Assembly (NCBI GenBank): GCA_015501585.1
Contig: JADNRY010000012.1
Location: forward strand, 372,001 to 436,000
Direction of reading: 5' to 3'
DNA length: 64,000 nt
Source: Rhodocollybia butyracea
Taxonomy: Eukaryota; Basidiomycota; Agaricomycetes; Agaricales; Omphalotaceae
The translations under genes and the position numbers were made by a program. The notes beneath the pieces were generated by a model. The model had not been told where the DNA came from. It did no database searches and saw only the letters and a program-made list of their open reading frames with translations. Of the stretch, positions 12,313-24,658 are shown one piece after another. Within the stretch, counting starts at the first letter, position 1, and each line of letters starts with the position of its first letter.

Positions 12313-15290
12313 GCATACCTTTGGTGGTGGAGGGACTGGGGGCACGCTGTAATGAAAGTATGATACAACAGAACTTGCCAAATGCATCCTGATGATGTCA
12401 AGAAATACTGCTTTGAATCAGCTCCCCGTTCGAGGTTCAAATTAGACTAGGAAGTGTCAACAGACACTTTGGGGAAGTCACGCAGTGCTAATGGAACCGC
12501 GGTAATCTTTTTGAGTGCTGCGAGAGATGTAAGCGGCATATGCGCTGCAGTGGTACCAATTGAGACTAGCGCGAGTAAATTAGCATCTGGATATACGTAC
12601 GCACGCGTTTTACAGGGGGAATTTGAGTAAAGCGCATTACCGACGCCTTGACTAGCTTGATCCGCTGCCGGCCAACTACCCTCACATGACTTGGCCTTCG
12701 TCTCCGCTATTCCAATACCAGGTCCCTTCGCCCCGCTTGAAGTTGCGATGCCAATGCCTATGTCCAGAGGCGGGGGTGGAAGTGTCTCACTATCTGGCGG
12801 TCAAAACAACACACATGGCGAGTGGGGACATAGAGGTCGTGCTGGTCGATTTACGAGTACGAGTGTGCTACTATACGTCGTTTTCTCTTCTTTTGACCAG
12901 AACTCTGAGCTGACGTGTTTTAGATTCTCGTTGATGCGATAGTAACAGAAGTGTAGGCAAATCACCTGGAGGTGTACATCACTAAATCGGAGAGATTTTG
13001 GCCATAGATGGTAGTCCCCCGAAATCCAATATAAACTTGGTGCAATGATCGTAATATCAATAAAATACTGCATGTCAGATTCTCATTGAATATATTTGAG
13101 AGGCAAGTAATCTGTGATGACCTCAAATTACAATCCATGAAAATATCTGGAGGACCTTAGAATCAAGTACAATTATTGAAGTGTAAGGCATTCACACGTA
13201 TTAGAATGTAACGCATGATCCTCAAGCACAGAAAACGCCTAGGAATTATGGGACCAATAAAATTCTCACCGCCAGTAAATTTCCGGTTCAGAATGCTCAT
13301 GGTACGACAACGTGAGGTGAATATCTGTATTTGTACTAACTAGTAAAACGATACATTATACATGAATTGGAACAAGGACAGGGAGTAAGAAAGACGATCG
13401 TCAGGATACATAAAAGAAGAGGAACAGACTGGGAACCTGGGGAGCGAGCGTTAACGTAGAGTCGGAGTCGTAGAGTCAAGCGTGTATCTTGAGCCTTGGA
13501 AGTTGATTTGTCAGACACGTTGCAGCGAGCTTGACACGTCCTTGTCTTGGTATTAGAGATCTTGTTGTCTTTTGAAGGAGAGTCAGTTGCAGAATAGAGT
13601 AGATTTGCTTGACAGAGCGTCTTGAGGGAGCGTCTTGAGGGAGCGTTGAGAGAGAACAAACACGATGGTGATGGGGGAAGAAAAAAGAAAGAGCGACTTA
13701 CCCTGATTTACCTCAGGGTGCTAAATAATGTAAGCCCAGGTTATCACGCATGTCAGAAAGATATATTGGGGCATAAAAATGGGGCGCTGATGCCAAGCAG
13801 GGTTGTGTTACCCGAGCGGAAACGGACTTGTAGATCTGTTTTCATGAAATCGCAAGCTTTGTTGAAGGGATTAAGTAATAACTTGGGATTTCAAGGAGCT
13901 GATTTTGGCCTATACCCATCACTGTTGAATTAACACACCAAAGTACCGGCAGAAGTCGAAAAGGTGCATGTTGGGTGCATGCATATCGGCAGTAAACAAT
14001 CAGAGAGGGATATGCAGTGATGCCCTCAGGGAAACCCTTGCAGGACCAGGACATAATCCTTTTCGAATATAATGCATCGTATCAACAACAAAATATGGGG
14101 GGATGCTGAAAATCAGATATCACACCGATATAATATGCAGCTGAGATCACAATACTACTGCAATTTGAGAGTAAGACCATAATACATCGCAATATCGTCT
14201 TATTATTCCTTGGCCATGGGGATGTATGATATTCCATTATGATAATACAAAACTTTGACGTATAATGCCCTTTGGTATCATCCGACGGCAGCTTTTGTCC
14301 GATTTAGTGATGTACGCGTACGACTTCTCTGCAGCGTCCGATTTCTTACGGGTGGTTAATATCATGACTTGTATCAGATCATTAGAGATATTTCCGTCCT
14401 TCTTCTCCTGCCAACTTTGTGTTGAAGCCTGCGCGTGTCTTAATAGCGCCATGTCACGCTTGTGATGTAAATGCTTTGAGATCCCTAATCTTTTCTCCTT
14501 CCCTATGCATCGCTGCTGAACTACCCGCCACACCTTCACAGCCCGATCCATCCATGAATAGTTGGTATCCAGCATCACTGTGGTGCCTCCTCCTTGCTTA
14601 TCCAGTCCCCGGGCGGAGAATGGAAAAAGGGCTTAGGTGTCTGTTGTGGCCTAGTACCTGATGTCACGGTGGTTTATCCCTTCCGTGTATGTTCTCCCTT
14701 ACCATACTCTTGCGACCTCTAATAGCACAGTATTAGGCGACTGAGGTGGATTCAAAGAAACAAGTCAAGAACGTCACAACTGTTGCACGAGTACTTTGTG
14801 GTCGCGAATAGCATTCTAGCGTGCCTAACCTTACGCAAGAGGTGCTAAGAGAATACTCTCTCATAACGGATCGAACTCTAGGCTAATTGGCTCTCGCAAG
14901 TTGGAGCTCCATATGACCCAGAAATCCTGAATGGGCAAGTCGGAGGTTTCGACACCTGGAGATCTCCACCGCACATGCAGTCGACTCTGGTCAAGGAGCC
15001 TTGACGATCTACATCCCAGAATCACTGGGTGGTATACAGTAAAAAAGGAAGTGTACTACACTCCGACAGTACAGAGGTGTAAACAGCCCTTACTGTTGGC
15101 CATTGTGGTAAGCATTATTTTATTGAAATCTGTTTCACAAAGCACGAATCTAGTGATGCGTAGATCTTTATCGTTGGTACCAGTAGTAGTAGTGACGTCC
15201 TTATTTTCCATTTGCCCCATTTGTGCATGTAAAAAAAAAACTCGACCTGGCCAGAGGTCTTTACCTCTAGGTCGATGCATCTACTCACAA
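12313..15290. other. Gene-poor stretch of about 3 kb
   Basis: No ORF here has recognisable motifs, exon structure or a protein-like composition I can support. It holds a tandem duplication of GCGTCTTGAGGGA (13616-13645), the small palindrome CCCTGATTTACCTCAGGG near 13700, and an A-run near 15230. The minus-strand open frame at 14237-14578 (113 codons) has no supporting evidence. Confidence 0.5.
13616..13645 (+). repeat. Short tandem repeat GCGTCTTGAGGGA
   Basis: Two adjacent copies of a 13-14 bp unit occur in non-coding DNA. No function is evident. Confidence 0.6.
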
Positions 15291-16351
15291 TACCTGCGTT
15301 CACCAAAATCACCCAAGCCAGGAATGATATACGCCTTTTCGTTCAATCCCTGATCGATCCATCCCGTAATGACCTTAAGCTGGGGGAACCTTTCGCAGAA
15401 AGTCTTCAATCCTTCGGGGGATGATATCTAATCATGAATAGTCATGGAATCATTTTCCAAGAAAAAAATATCAGAACGTACGAGGTTAATAAAGATAATA
15501 CGGTCTTCAGAGACACCGTTCTCCATAAGTACATCGACCGCTTTCATCGCCGAACCTCCGGTAGCTGTTCACGTAGTGCATCAGAAACATGAGCTCATGA
15601 ACATGTCAAGTGAGCTATCATACCCAACATGGGATCAAGGAGTAAGACGTAGCGCTTGGCGATGTCTTGAGGAAACTTTGAGTAGAATAGTTTTGGCTGC
15701 ATTGTTTCCTCGTCCTGCGAGGTATATGTGATGAGAACAGCATATCACGATCGTCGTATACGTGCCCTTTGAATCAGGATTTTGCCGATGCGGACACTAC
15801 GACAAACTTCGCGTAAGCCTGCTTCCATAGCCTAGGCAAAACGTGCCGCGTTCAAACCTTCTAGAACCCCAGATTAGATGATAAGACGTACCTCTCCGGC
15901 ACGCAAGATCGATACACCACATATCTTTCCTTCGAAACCTACACCATCGTATGTAGACCCCTGTAAAAGCAATCGTTTAGCTCTCTGCCAATCTTAGTCA
16001 CACGATATGCCATATCATAGTCAGATGTAAGAAAAACTGAAAGACTTCTGGGAGGGTAGATCGTTCACTGACCGTTGGTGTGACCACGCTTTTCTTTACC
16101 ACAGGAAGATGATTCAAGCCTTCCTCAACCAATAATCGGATAATCCTATCAGAGTAGAACAGGAAGTCTCCACGAGAGGTATGCTTGTTCCGAATAATCG
16201 TATAAAGCGCCTCGAGTTGGGCGGTTTGCGGCAAAGTGAAGACAGAAGATGGTAAGCTAGATGTCGAAGAAGCTACAGAGTTGGCAGAAAGGGCATTAGG
16301 CTGGAGAGAAGGCTGAGGCGGGGGCACTGGTACATTGCTTGATGAAGACAT
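15291..16351 (-). CDS. FUR1: Uracil phosphoribosyltransferase
   Basis: This pyrimidine-salvage enzyme converts uracil and PRPP to UMP in the cytosol and also activates 5-fluorouracil. Joined exons carry a Ser/Pro-rich N-terminus, then RNKHTSRGDFLFYSDRIIRLL, YDGVGFEGKICGVSILRAGE, KILIQRDEET, the PRPP-binding loop LDPMLATGGSA, GWIDQGLNEKAYIIPGLGDF and the end FGERRYCE. Every family block is present. The intron inside IQR/DEET has a GC donor (AGG then GCACGT), which the conserved protein fixes. The exact start is open. ATG 16349-16351 gives MSSSSNVPVPPP, and an in-frame ATG at 16435 would add 28 residues. The gene is divergent from the F-box gene, with about 215 bases between starts. Confidence 0.92.
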
Positions 16352-16567
16352 CTGGTCACAAGCAGTCCTAGATTTCTGTGTATAGTTAGGCAAACGAGGT
16401 GATGGTACAAGGTTAAGGGTCTTATCAAAAAACAATCTAGTGATCCGCCTTCCGCGGACCGAGCCGAGAAACTCTTCATTGATCTTCTACCGCTACATCC
16501 ACCAATTGTGTAACGACACAGTACCTTTGCTGGAGTCACAACTAATTCTGGGGAAAAACACTCACAG

Positions 16568-17872
16568 ATGGCCAACCCTTATGATGAGGTTGCTATATAC
16601 CAGTTTCCCCATGAAATCTTTCATTGTATCTTCAGTTTCCTCGTTTCCGAGGATCTTCATGAACTTGCAAGTGGGCCAGTAATAAAACGACCCATAGCTT
16701 CCTTCACTATCTCGCAGGTCTCCCAGAGATGGAGGGACATAGCTCGTGAATACCCGCCCATTTGGACAAATATCCGCATCTTCCATTTCCGAGATTCCCA
16801 GCGAGAGATGGTCAGAGACCTTATATCTCGCACCAAAGGCTTGCCTTTGCACATTACGCTTGAATATAATCAGTACTTGACCGCACCGCAAATGCGAAAC
16901 TGCTGGGAGATACTCTTAGCTATCATGTCGTGTTCTTCCCGTTGGGAAGCTCTGCGTATCGTCGTTAACGAAGACCTGTTTATGCAGATATGTGCAAACT
17001 TTGGCGGCAGGAAAGTGCCATTGCTGCAACGACTGGAGCTTATCGCTGTAGGCCACTCGCGTAGCCTTCTAAACTATGATCTCCCTGAATCCGATATATC
17101 GTTCATGTATCTTGAGCTCAGTCAAGCATATCTCCTGAAGCATCTCGTTCTATCACGAATTTGCCTTAGGATGCCTTCTCCGGCTTACATGCTACAGCTG
17201 GAGAGTCTGAGTCTTGATCATATTCCGGCGACGTATATGCTGGACAGACCTGGTTTGCCTGCAGATGATCCACCGCTTCAGACCCGTCTTCGCAATCTTT
17301 CTTTGACTGGAGTGTTGATATCTGACTCGACTCTGGATCCACGCGCATACCTCACTGAATACACCGCTTTCCTCGTCACGCTTTCTCTCTCTGGTGTTCA
17401 TGGTCGCCCAGCACTTGCAGTTACTAGTATGCTCAGACAAATCTCTACCACCACTCTCCGAGAACTCTCCATTTGCGACGTAGATTCGGTGTTCTGGACA
17501 GGTTTTTCAAGGTCAATGTTGGATCCAGTTATACCTCGTTATCCTCGTTTGCAAAAGTTGCATTTGGAGGATATAAAACGCGCTGAGTCTCGGGAACTTT
17601 TCAACCACAACTTTCCCAATCTTGAGATACTCGACCTTTTTAATGCGCACTTTACAAACACCCTCACAAAACGTGCAGTTTTTCCCCACCTTCATACTCT
17701 TAGAGTACGGGGTGTATTGTACAAGGAGCTTTGCGATGTAGTTGACCTCCGAATCGAGAACAACATTCCATTGACCACACTTGAGGTCGACACTCCTCAA
17801 TTTCTCGACTTATCATCACTTGCATGGCTTCAAAGAAAGGTACCAAATTTCAAGAGAATGGTGAATGCGTAG
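16568..17872 (+). CDS. F-box protein with leucine-rich C-terminus
   Basis: A single 434-codon exon has an N-terminal F-box (IYQFPHEIFHCIFSFLVSED, then VSQRWRDIAREYPPIW), the Skp1-binding module of SCF ubiquitin ligases. A leucine-rich region of irregular repeats follows, as in the large Agaricomycete F-box/LRR family, probably for substrate binding. There is no signal peptide or membrane segment. It is convergent with the minus-strand gene ending at 18038, with only about 165 bases between stops. The F-box call is good. The substrate and the exact function cannot be inferred. Confidence 0.85.
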   Translation: MANPYDEVAIYQFPHEIFHCIFSFLVSEDLHELASGPVIKRPIASFTISQVSQRWRDIAREYPPIWTNIRIFHFRDSQREMVRDLISRTKGLPLHITLEYNQYLTAPQMRNCWEILLAIMSCSSRWEALRIVVNEDLFMQICANFGGRKVPLLQRLELIAVGHSRSLLNYDLPESDISFMYLELSQAYLLKHLVLSRICLRMPSPAYMLQLESLSLDHIPATYMLDRPGLPADDPPLQTRLRNLSLTGVLISDSTLDPRAYLTEYTAFLVTLSLSGVHGRPALAVTSMLRQISTTTLRELSICDVDSVFWTGFSRSMLDPVIPRYPRLQKLHLEDIKRAESRELFNHNFPNLEILDLFNAHFTNTLTKRAVFPHLHTLRVRGVLYKELCDVVDLRIENNIPLTTLEVDTPQFLDLSSLAWLQRKVPNFKRMVNA

Positions 17873-18037
17873 ACATTGTATACTGGTAGCCGCTATAAAT
17901 ATTCTATGTACAATAGGGGATTTGATAAATGTACATCCATCCGTAAAGAGTATTGTCAAGACATGGGTTTTCCAAATACATGTGAGTGGAACGAGTGAAG
18001 TTGAAAAAAATCCAGCATGAGTCCATAGAGTGCAAGT

Positions 18038-21000
18038 TTAGGGCCTGGCATCAGTGATAGCACTCTTTAAAGCATATTCCTCCCCAAGGACTTGCTTGAG
18101 GAGCAGCTCAACCCGTTCCCGATCTTCACTCACCCTCCGCATCTCATCAATCCATCTAGCCTCCCGCTGTTCATACATTTTTCGCATAACATTCAAGCTA
18201 CCCAGCGCAGCATCCAGCACGCGCTTCATATCTTCCTTGTTCGATTCTGAGCTCCCATCCGATCCCTCCCCGCTCCCACTCGACGCATTCAAAAAGCGGT
18301 CCACCAACGATGACTTTTGTGAGCGCGAGCTTCTACGCTGAGCTGCAACCTGCCGAAATCCGGAGCGAACGGTCTTTAGAGCCTGTGAATGTCCAATCAC
18401 AGGTTGCCTTCGAATAGAACGAGAGGTGACGAGATGAAGCTTTGCAGAGTGAGATGGGGCAGCCAGGAGAACCATGGTGGCATCTGTTTGCCGGTCAAGA
18501 GCTTGGAACTGCCAATAAACAGGGTCAGAACTGCCTAAATGGAGATAACTTCGAAAATAGAGAACATATTTTGAAAATACTCACAGCTTGCAACAAAGCA
18601 TCCCACCGAGTCTCCCAACGGCGGCGCCGCTTCTCAACATTAGTGACATACGTAGGATGATATTCTAGTTCCAATAAATCTTCCTCGTCCTCCTCTTCAT
18701 CTTCATCAATCCACTCGTCTAATGAGGAATCATCTACAATTGGAATCGGGATCACTGTAGCACTTCCATTGACCCAGTTGCCTTCCTCGGACACGGCAAA
18801 GTGTGTTGTTTCCTCGCCAGCTGTTTCTTCACCAGAGGTCGATGGTTCAGGACTCGTTTCCCGGGGCTGAGTACTGTCCACACGTGGTGGTGGCTTTCGA
18901 CCTGGTTTGGTCGGTGCTGGCCGGTAAGCACGTAGGTTGGCCGAATCGCTTTTCCTTCGTAGACTGGCCATGGGAGGAGGTGGCAACGGCACGGGCTCGT
19001 GACTCGGACTCGAACGCGTTGTTACAGTATCGGGAATCTGACCACCCATGAGACGCTGAGTGTGCCAGTATGCCCAAGGGTTGTACGTGGGCGGGTATGG
19101 TGTTGAAGAAGGCGAGAGCGTAGAGTCAGTGATATTACCAGAATGATTCTGAGCATACATTTGGAACTGCTTGACAAATTGCTCTTGGATTACTGCAGGG
19201 TTAAGACCAAGGTTGGAGTGTGATTGCGAGTGACCAGAGTAACTCATATTCCTGCGGACATGAGTGAATGGGTAGGGATATGGGGAGCCAGCAGGAGCAA
19301 CGGGGCTGAAGGGAGCATACGACTCCTTTGAGTTATCGTATCGACCTGAAAGCATCGGCGATGGTGATGGAGGTGACGTCTGACTGTGAGGCGTCGGCGG
19401 GATTGGTGCATCTGGGCGAGGCGAACGTAGATATGCCTGGATGTAGGCTGAAGTAGGATCATCCATGACACTCTGAAGATCATCGGGATGCAGTTGCTGG
19501 TAGTAGTGGGCATACGATTCTTGAATCCGAGGATCTACTTTATATCCTGGTCTCGGCGCCTCCGCGTACTGAGGCGGCTGCTCTACGCTGCGTACTTGTT
19601 CAACTTGTTCGAAAAGCGAGGTATCTAGTCCGCGCAGACCTAGCTGATCAGTAGACCCGTTTCTGCCACGTCCGCGAGGAGGGACAGGGACAGGACCCCT
19701 AGGCTGAGATTGCGGCGGTGGTCTGAACCGATTCTGTGCATTGGGATCAACAGGAAGTCCAGCCGAAGGCGAGCGGGGAGTTCCACTGCCATCATTCGAG
19801 CTATCCTGCTTGTCACTCTTTTCGAAAAGAGTTTCTTCGTCTTCCGGTCGAAGGGCTGCACGACTATTCCGGCCATCCTGGGCATAAGATCCTTCAGGAT
19901 TTAGATCCGAAGACGGCGTGGGTGAGCCATGCTCCGGCTCACGTTGATGATGTATCTGGTGCATATAACGAGAGGGTTCTCGACTGTTCGTTTCCGCCTT
20001 GGAGGTAGCAGCTACAGGAACCTCTTCTTCGGGCTCCTCTTGTAGAGGTAGCGATTTGTCCGGAGTACGAGCGGTGATTGCCTGAAGAGGTGGCGTCTGG
20101 GTGGCCAGTGAAAGATTCGGCCGACTGTCATGAGTGGTAGTGGTAGCAGTAGTAGCAGTGGCAGCTGGTCTGGCGTTGCGCACTACGGGAGCCGGATCAT
20201 GAACATATTGCCCATAATGCTCTCCAGGTGAGCCGAGCGGAGAATGATACGGCGGCGACTTGCGCCGCTCTGGGGTCTGAGACTGATTAGGCGAAAACGA
20301 TGGGCGGTCGCGTGCCTTTGGGCTTTCTCGACTCTCTCGAACAGAAGGACGGCGGCCGAGTTGTCCTTCTGGAACTTTTGGACTTGACTTTCCCGTCACT
20401 CGAACGCGTTCTACTCCAAGATCTCGAACGACAGAGCTATCAGCAGTGGCATTCCCAGTGTTGTATCCAGATCCAACTGGATAAGAAGAATATATGTGCG
20501 CATTAGCCATACCTTGAGCCTGCTGCAAATCTGCCCTTTCGATCTCCGCCATGAGTTCGTCTGTCATCTGCCAATTCTGCTCCAAGTCATGTAAGTTGGA
20601 CAAGAACTGCGGCGGAGGAACACGATTGATTGGACGAGGGTAGTGAGTGATGTTTGCCTGAAGCTGAGCAGAAGCCGAAGCGCCGGGACTGGGACTACGA
20701 TCTTGAAGGTTTGGGGGATTTGGATGTGGCGGTGTAGGCAAAAGTCTCTGCACCTGAGGTGGCTGCATCGGTGGGGATCTACGAGAGGAAGTAGAAGAGG
20801 TTGGACTAGCTTGTAGTCCAGGATAAGGCTGTTGATTAGCAGCAAATATTTGGGCAGCCGTGGGCACCAGTGGCATTGACTGTGCTTTTATAGTCCGCTG
20901 TCTATCTCGAAACGGTGACGGAGAGTTTTCTCGTCCTGGCATGTTGTGTAAGGAGCCTGTAAACAAGGTTAGCAAGACTCTGACGGGGTTCGTGGAATTT

Positions 21001-21139
21001 TAAAGTCGTGGGTTAGCACATGTAGCCGTTGTATTGTTGTTCCCAACAGATTTTCCAGAGAATCACGGATATGAAAAGACTTACCAGGTGTAGTAGGATG
21101 TAGTGCTTTACGTGGACGCTGAGGGGAATGACCAGACAT
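18038..21139 (-). CDS. Large proline/serine-rich disordered protein with C-terminal coiled coil
   Basis: Three exons are supported. A short first exon starts at ATG 21139 (MSGHSPQRPRKALHPTTPG). A long central exon of about 800 codons is rich in Pro, Ser, Gln and Arg. A last exon ends at 18038. The last junction restores RWDALLQAFQALDRQTDATM. The central part is almost certainly disordered, with many SPxP and RxxSP motifs that would suit phosphorylation. Near its end is an acidic patch (DEWIDEDEEEDEEDLLELEY) followed by a basic helix (EKRRRRWETRWDALL). The C-terminus is a charged predicted coiled coil (MRKMYEQREARWIDEMRRV). No catalytic domain is seen and the family is not recognised. A scaffold or regulatory role is possible but unproven. 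Confidence 0.8.
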
Positions 21140-21684
21140 CTTGCAAGCGATATCGACTCGTAGATATGGAAGCAGGTCAAGGGTTGCGGATTGGCTGCGA
21201 GGAAGTCACTGAACACCTTTTAGTCTTGATATTTCGTACGCGAGGTTCCAACGTGTTCAGTGTTACACCTCTAGACAACGAGGTCGGCAAACCAGGTTTG
21301 GAAGTCCTTGCCTCGAGGCAAGAACAGATCCCGGTCCGAAACAGCAAGCATTTCATTTTTTTTGATGCTCACAGAACTGAACATAATGGAACAACAGCAT
21401 GTCACGCTAGTGGCGGTGGTGAGAGGTTGACGCAGAGCTGAAAGCCACAATGGCCGACATAAGAAATGGCGGTGAAGAACAAGGAAAACTATAAACTTAC
21501 CCTCTGTAGCTCACGTGTAGATCCTTCGACCAAATGGAGGTATTCAATGTCAATTCAACTTGTACTTGAATCAACTTCAGTTTGTCTTGATTTTGGGAAT
21601 GAAAGGATCGAGAGACAATGAGTACATCAGGCGTACATATATATACAGTGACAGTCCCAAATATCGTTGGCTTGTAATAAACAA
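21140..21684. other. Intergenic, nothing recognised
   Basis: This lies between the large disordered protein's start and the 3' end of the first P450. The overlapping open frames have no family motif. Confidence 0.5.
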
Positions 21685-24312
21685 CTAGGTAGCTTCGACT
21701 AGACTTATGTCCTTCATCCTCACCCACAACGCTTCCTGTTGGCATCAAAGGATTCAGTTGACAAATTTCGAATACAAGAATGAGCTCACCTTGACACTCA
21801 TTGTCAAAGACGATGATTTCAAAACCTTGTCACGTCCCTTGGTCGTCCCAGCCATGGGTATCCAGCTAACAGGAGGCTTCGACGATTCAGGCTGCACGTC
21901 CCACGCGATCTGAAAGTCGGTGAATGCTTGCAGGAACTTGATGAGAAAGTAGGATGTCTCGTTATATGCAAACTACAGGCAGCATGTGAGTGGCCATTAT
22001 GAATTTAGCGACAAGGGAAGACTCGCCAGTTGCCCCAAGCAGATTCGGGGTCCTGTGAATCAAAGTTGACTGAACTTGGAATTATTTATGAAAAACAACT
22101 TCATACCAGCGTTGAAAGGGAGAAAGATGAAGGGGTTTGGCGTCAAGTACTTGTGTAAACGTTCATCGATGAATCGTTCGGGATCGAATTCTAGAGCTGA
22201 AAAATCATGTAATTAGATATGTAACTGCATTCAACTTGATAACGTGCTTACCATCTGGACCCCAGAGGTCCTCACGACGGTGCATCAAGAACACGCTGTA
22301 CTGACATCTTGAAAGTTGAGACAATACATCAGGTGGCAAGAAGTAAGCCATGTAAGTAGCTTACCTGACACCTGCGGGAATGTAATAGCCTAGTTGGCCA
22401 TTGATACCAGGAAGAACAATGGAGTTTTTTGTCGACCTACAAGAGGAGTTGGAACTATGATCCTCAAAGAATGAGACGGACTGACCTTCCATCAAAAGGC
22501 ACACCCGGATACAACCTGAGTGTTTCTGCATTGACCCAAGTTAGGTATTCTACGAAAAGTCAAAGAACAAGTTTTCATACCGTTGACGAAAGCACGAAGA
22601 TATTTCATCTCAGAGATAACCTTGTACGTAGGACGAGCGCTGACTCCTACTTTTTCTACGATCTCGCGTCTGAGTTTCTCGGTGATGTCAGGTCGTTCGG
22701 TTAGAACATAGATACAGAAAGTCAAGAGGGATGCAGTCTTTCGCACATAATTAGACGGCTTGAAAAAGGAACCAATACAAGCAACTACTCACTGTATCTC
22801 TCCCTGCCACCAAAATATTTACTAGCTCGTCCTTGATAACCTGTGGGTCTATGAAGAATAAGATAGGCACATATGAATAAGCATAATATAACCAACCTTC
22901 GGTATATTCAATCAAATGGTCTAGAAGCGTCTCTCCCTCACCATCAGCTTTCTCTGTAGCAGTCATCGCAAGCCGTTGGGCCTTCCTCTGTTCAAGGATT
23001 GGATTCACAAACTCATCCACCTAACGACGGTGAAAGTTACGAGAGAAAAACAGGGGCCTATAGATAAAGAGGCACCTTAAGACGGTGCGGTAACACCTTG
23101 TCTGACCAAAACTCCTTCAACGGCCAGTGCCATCCAAATCTCGCTCGATATGCCGTCGCCGTTTGTCCTTTCATAAACGCACGGACAAAGACATTTGAAG
23201 GGTGATCAAGAATTGAAGGATCTTGAGCTAGAGGTGAGCCCGCTGGGTAAGGCAGGTTGGCACCAAGAGATCCCACATCCTTGCCGAATAGAAACTCAGT
23301 TGCACTGTCTAATGTAAAACGCGCTACCGCATCCTAGAGAACAATGTTCAGCTCAATGAGATCGACGGTAGGCTCGCATGACTTCGACGTACTTGGAAGT
23401 CGACAGGGTAACCTTGCGCTAATCGAGTCTTAATAATGGAAATGGTGTCTTCAGTGTGGCGGTCAAAGTTATCGAAATCACTGATTCTGTTCCGACTGAA
23501 AAAGGGGCGAGTCAAGTTCCTGTGGAACTTCCACCTATCACCTATTATGATACATGATTAGGATATACCAACAATAGATTGGGATCCTGAATTACCGTCA
23601 GAGTTGAAAACCCCTAGGCCCAAAAAAGAGTAGAATTGGTGAAACACAACAGGCCCTTGAAGCCGATAAATATACAACAGTTTGTATAACAATGGTCTCT
23701 TTACCTTTCTCGAAATTCTCGAACTGAGTGGCCAAGATTGCCTGCATGAGTCGGAGTGTTAACTACAAAACATCCACGGAAGAAAACTCGTCACCTTGAT
23801 ATGTTCAGGTTCTACTGTCATCATCTAGGACTAGATCAGCAACAAGCATTGCATAGGAATTCTCCAGAACCCTACGCGTTCTTCGCCGTATATCCTCAAT
23901 CGGTATATATGTCCATACTGCTTATGCCACTCGAAAAAACAATCACCTAAAAAAAACCGTCGGCATCACATTCGGCGCGAACAGCTGGAGCCATACCGAT
24001 ATATCCCTCCCTAAAACTTGTGATGATCGCAGACAAGATTGAGCTGCTGCTTTCTTTCACTATTGGAGGTCGTACAGCGCCCAGTTCGGCTGCCCTACGG
24101 GCATGTCGGAAGTCATGATACCATGACCGGACTACCAAGTACGCTGGATAAGCAAAAAGCGCGACGAGAAAGTAAAGCCAGGTCGAGTAGGTCGAAAAGG
24201 AAGGTCGTTGGCCGTTGATTATTAGAGCTTGATACACCACTATTACTGAAATGACCTGAGGGAAAACCAAGCGAAAAAGGTACTGAAATCCTGGAGGCGT
24301 TATGTGAAGCAT
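21685..24312 (-). CDS. Cytochrome P450, CYP63-like (copy 1)
   Basis: This is a membrane-anchored haem monooxygenase of the ER. The N-terminus ([20 protein letters not shown]) has two hydrophobic segments, as in Agaricomycete CYP63 proteins (clan CYP52). In order come [14 protein letters not shown], the I-helix AGRDT then ASLLTFCIY, the K-helix [14 protein letters not shown] and the haem ligand block [11 protein letters not shown], where Cys binds iron. The C-terminus is restored by a final intron, giving [20 protein letters not shown] and a stop at 21685-21687. There are many short introns. All key residues are kept, so it is probably active. CYP63 members oxidise long-chain alkyl and aromatic compounds, but the substrate here is unknown. 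It is the first of three tandem copies on one strand. Confidence 0.9.
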
Positions 24313-24658
24313 TGTGTGGGATGAGCTTTTGGTGACAGAGGTAGTGGCTTCATAAAGGAAGCGTGTCCCATTCTTATACAGTACTTGAGGTCTTAGATCT
24401 CACTGTCACTCCTCCTCGGTCTCAGGTGGTACTGCGGTGATAGTGCATAGCCGGTCCGGTTCAACAAATCACAGTGCAGACAGACTTCGTAATTGCTCAT
24501 TACCCCAACATTACCCGGATAAATTCAGGTATTGAAGTCTCGTTACTAGTTACTAGCGATCGCCGAGTGCGCCGGCAAATATCGCAAACTATACCTCGAG
24601 CAACAATGACTGCTAGAACCGATTGGGATCGGTACACAAACTAGACAACATTTTGACA
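24313..24658. other. Intergenic between P450 copies 1 and 2
   Basis: About 350 bases hold the upstream region of copy 1 and the 3' flank of copy 2. Nothing else was recognised. Confidence 0.5.

Noticed and set aside
12663..12942. Possible small secreted Gly-rich protein after the epoxide hydrolase
   Set aside because: Two overlapping frames are equally open and neither has a signal peptide or splice support.
14237..14578. 113-codon open frame on the minus strand in the gene-poor stretch
   Set aside because: No motif, no splice support and unremarkable composition. Chance frames of this length are expected here.
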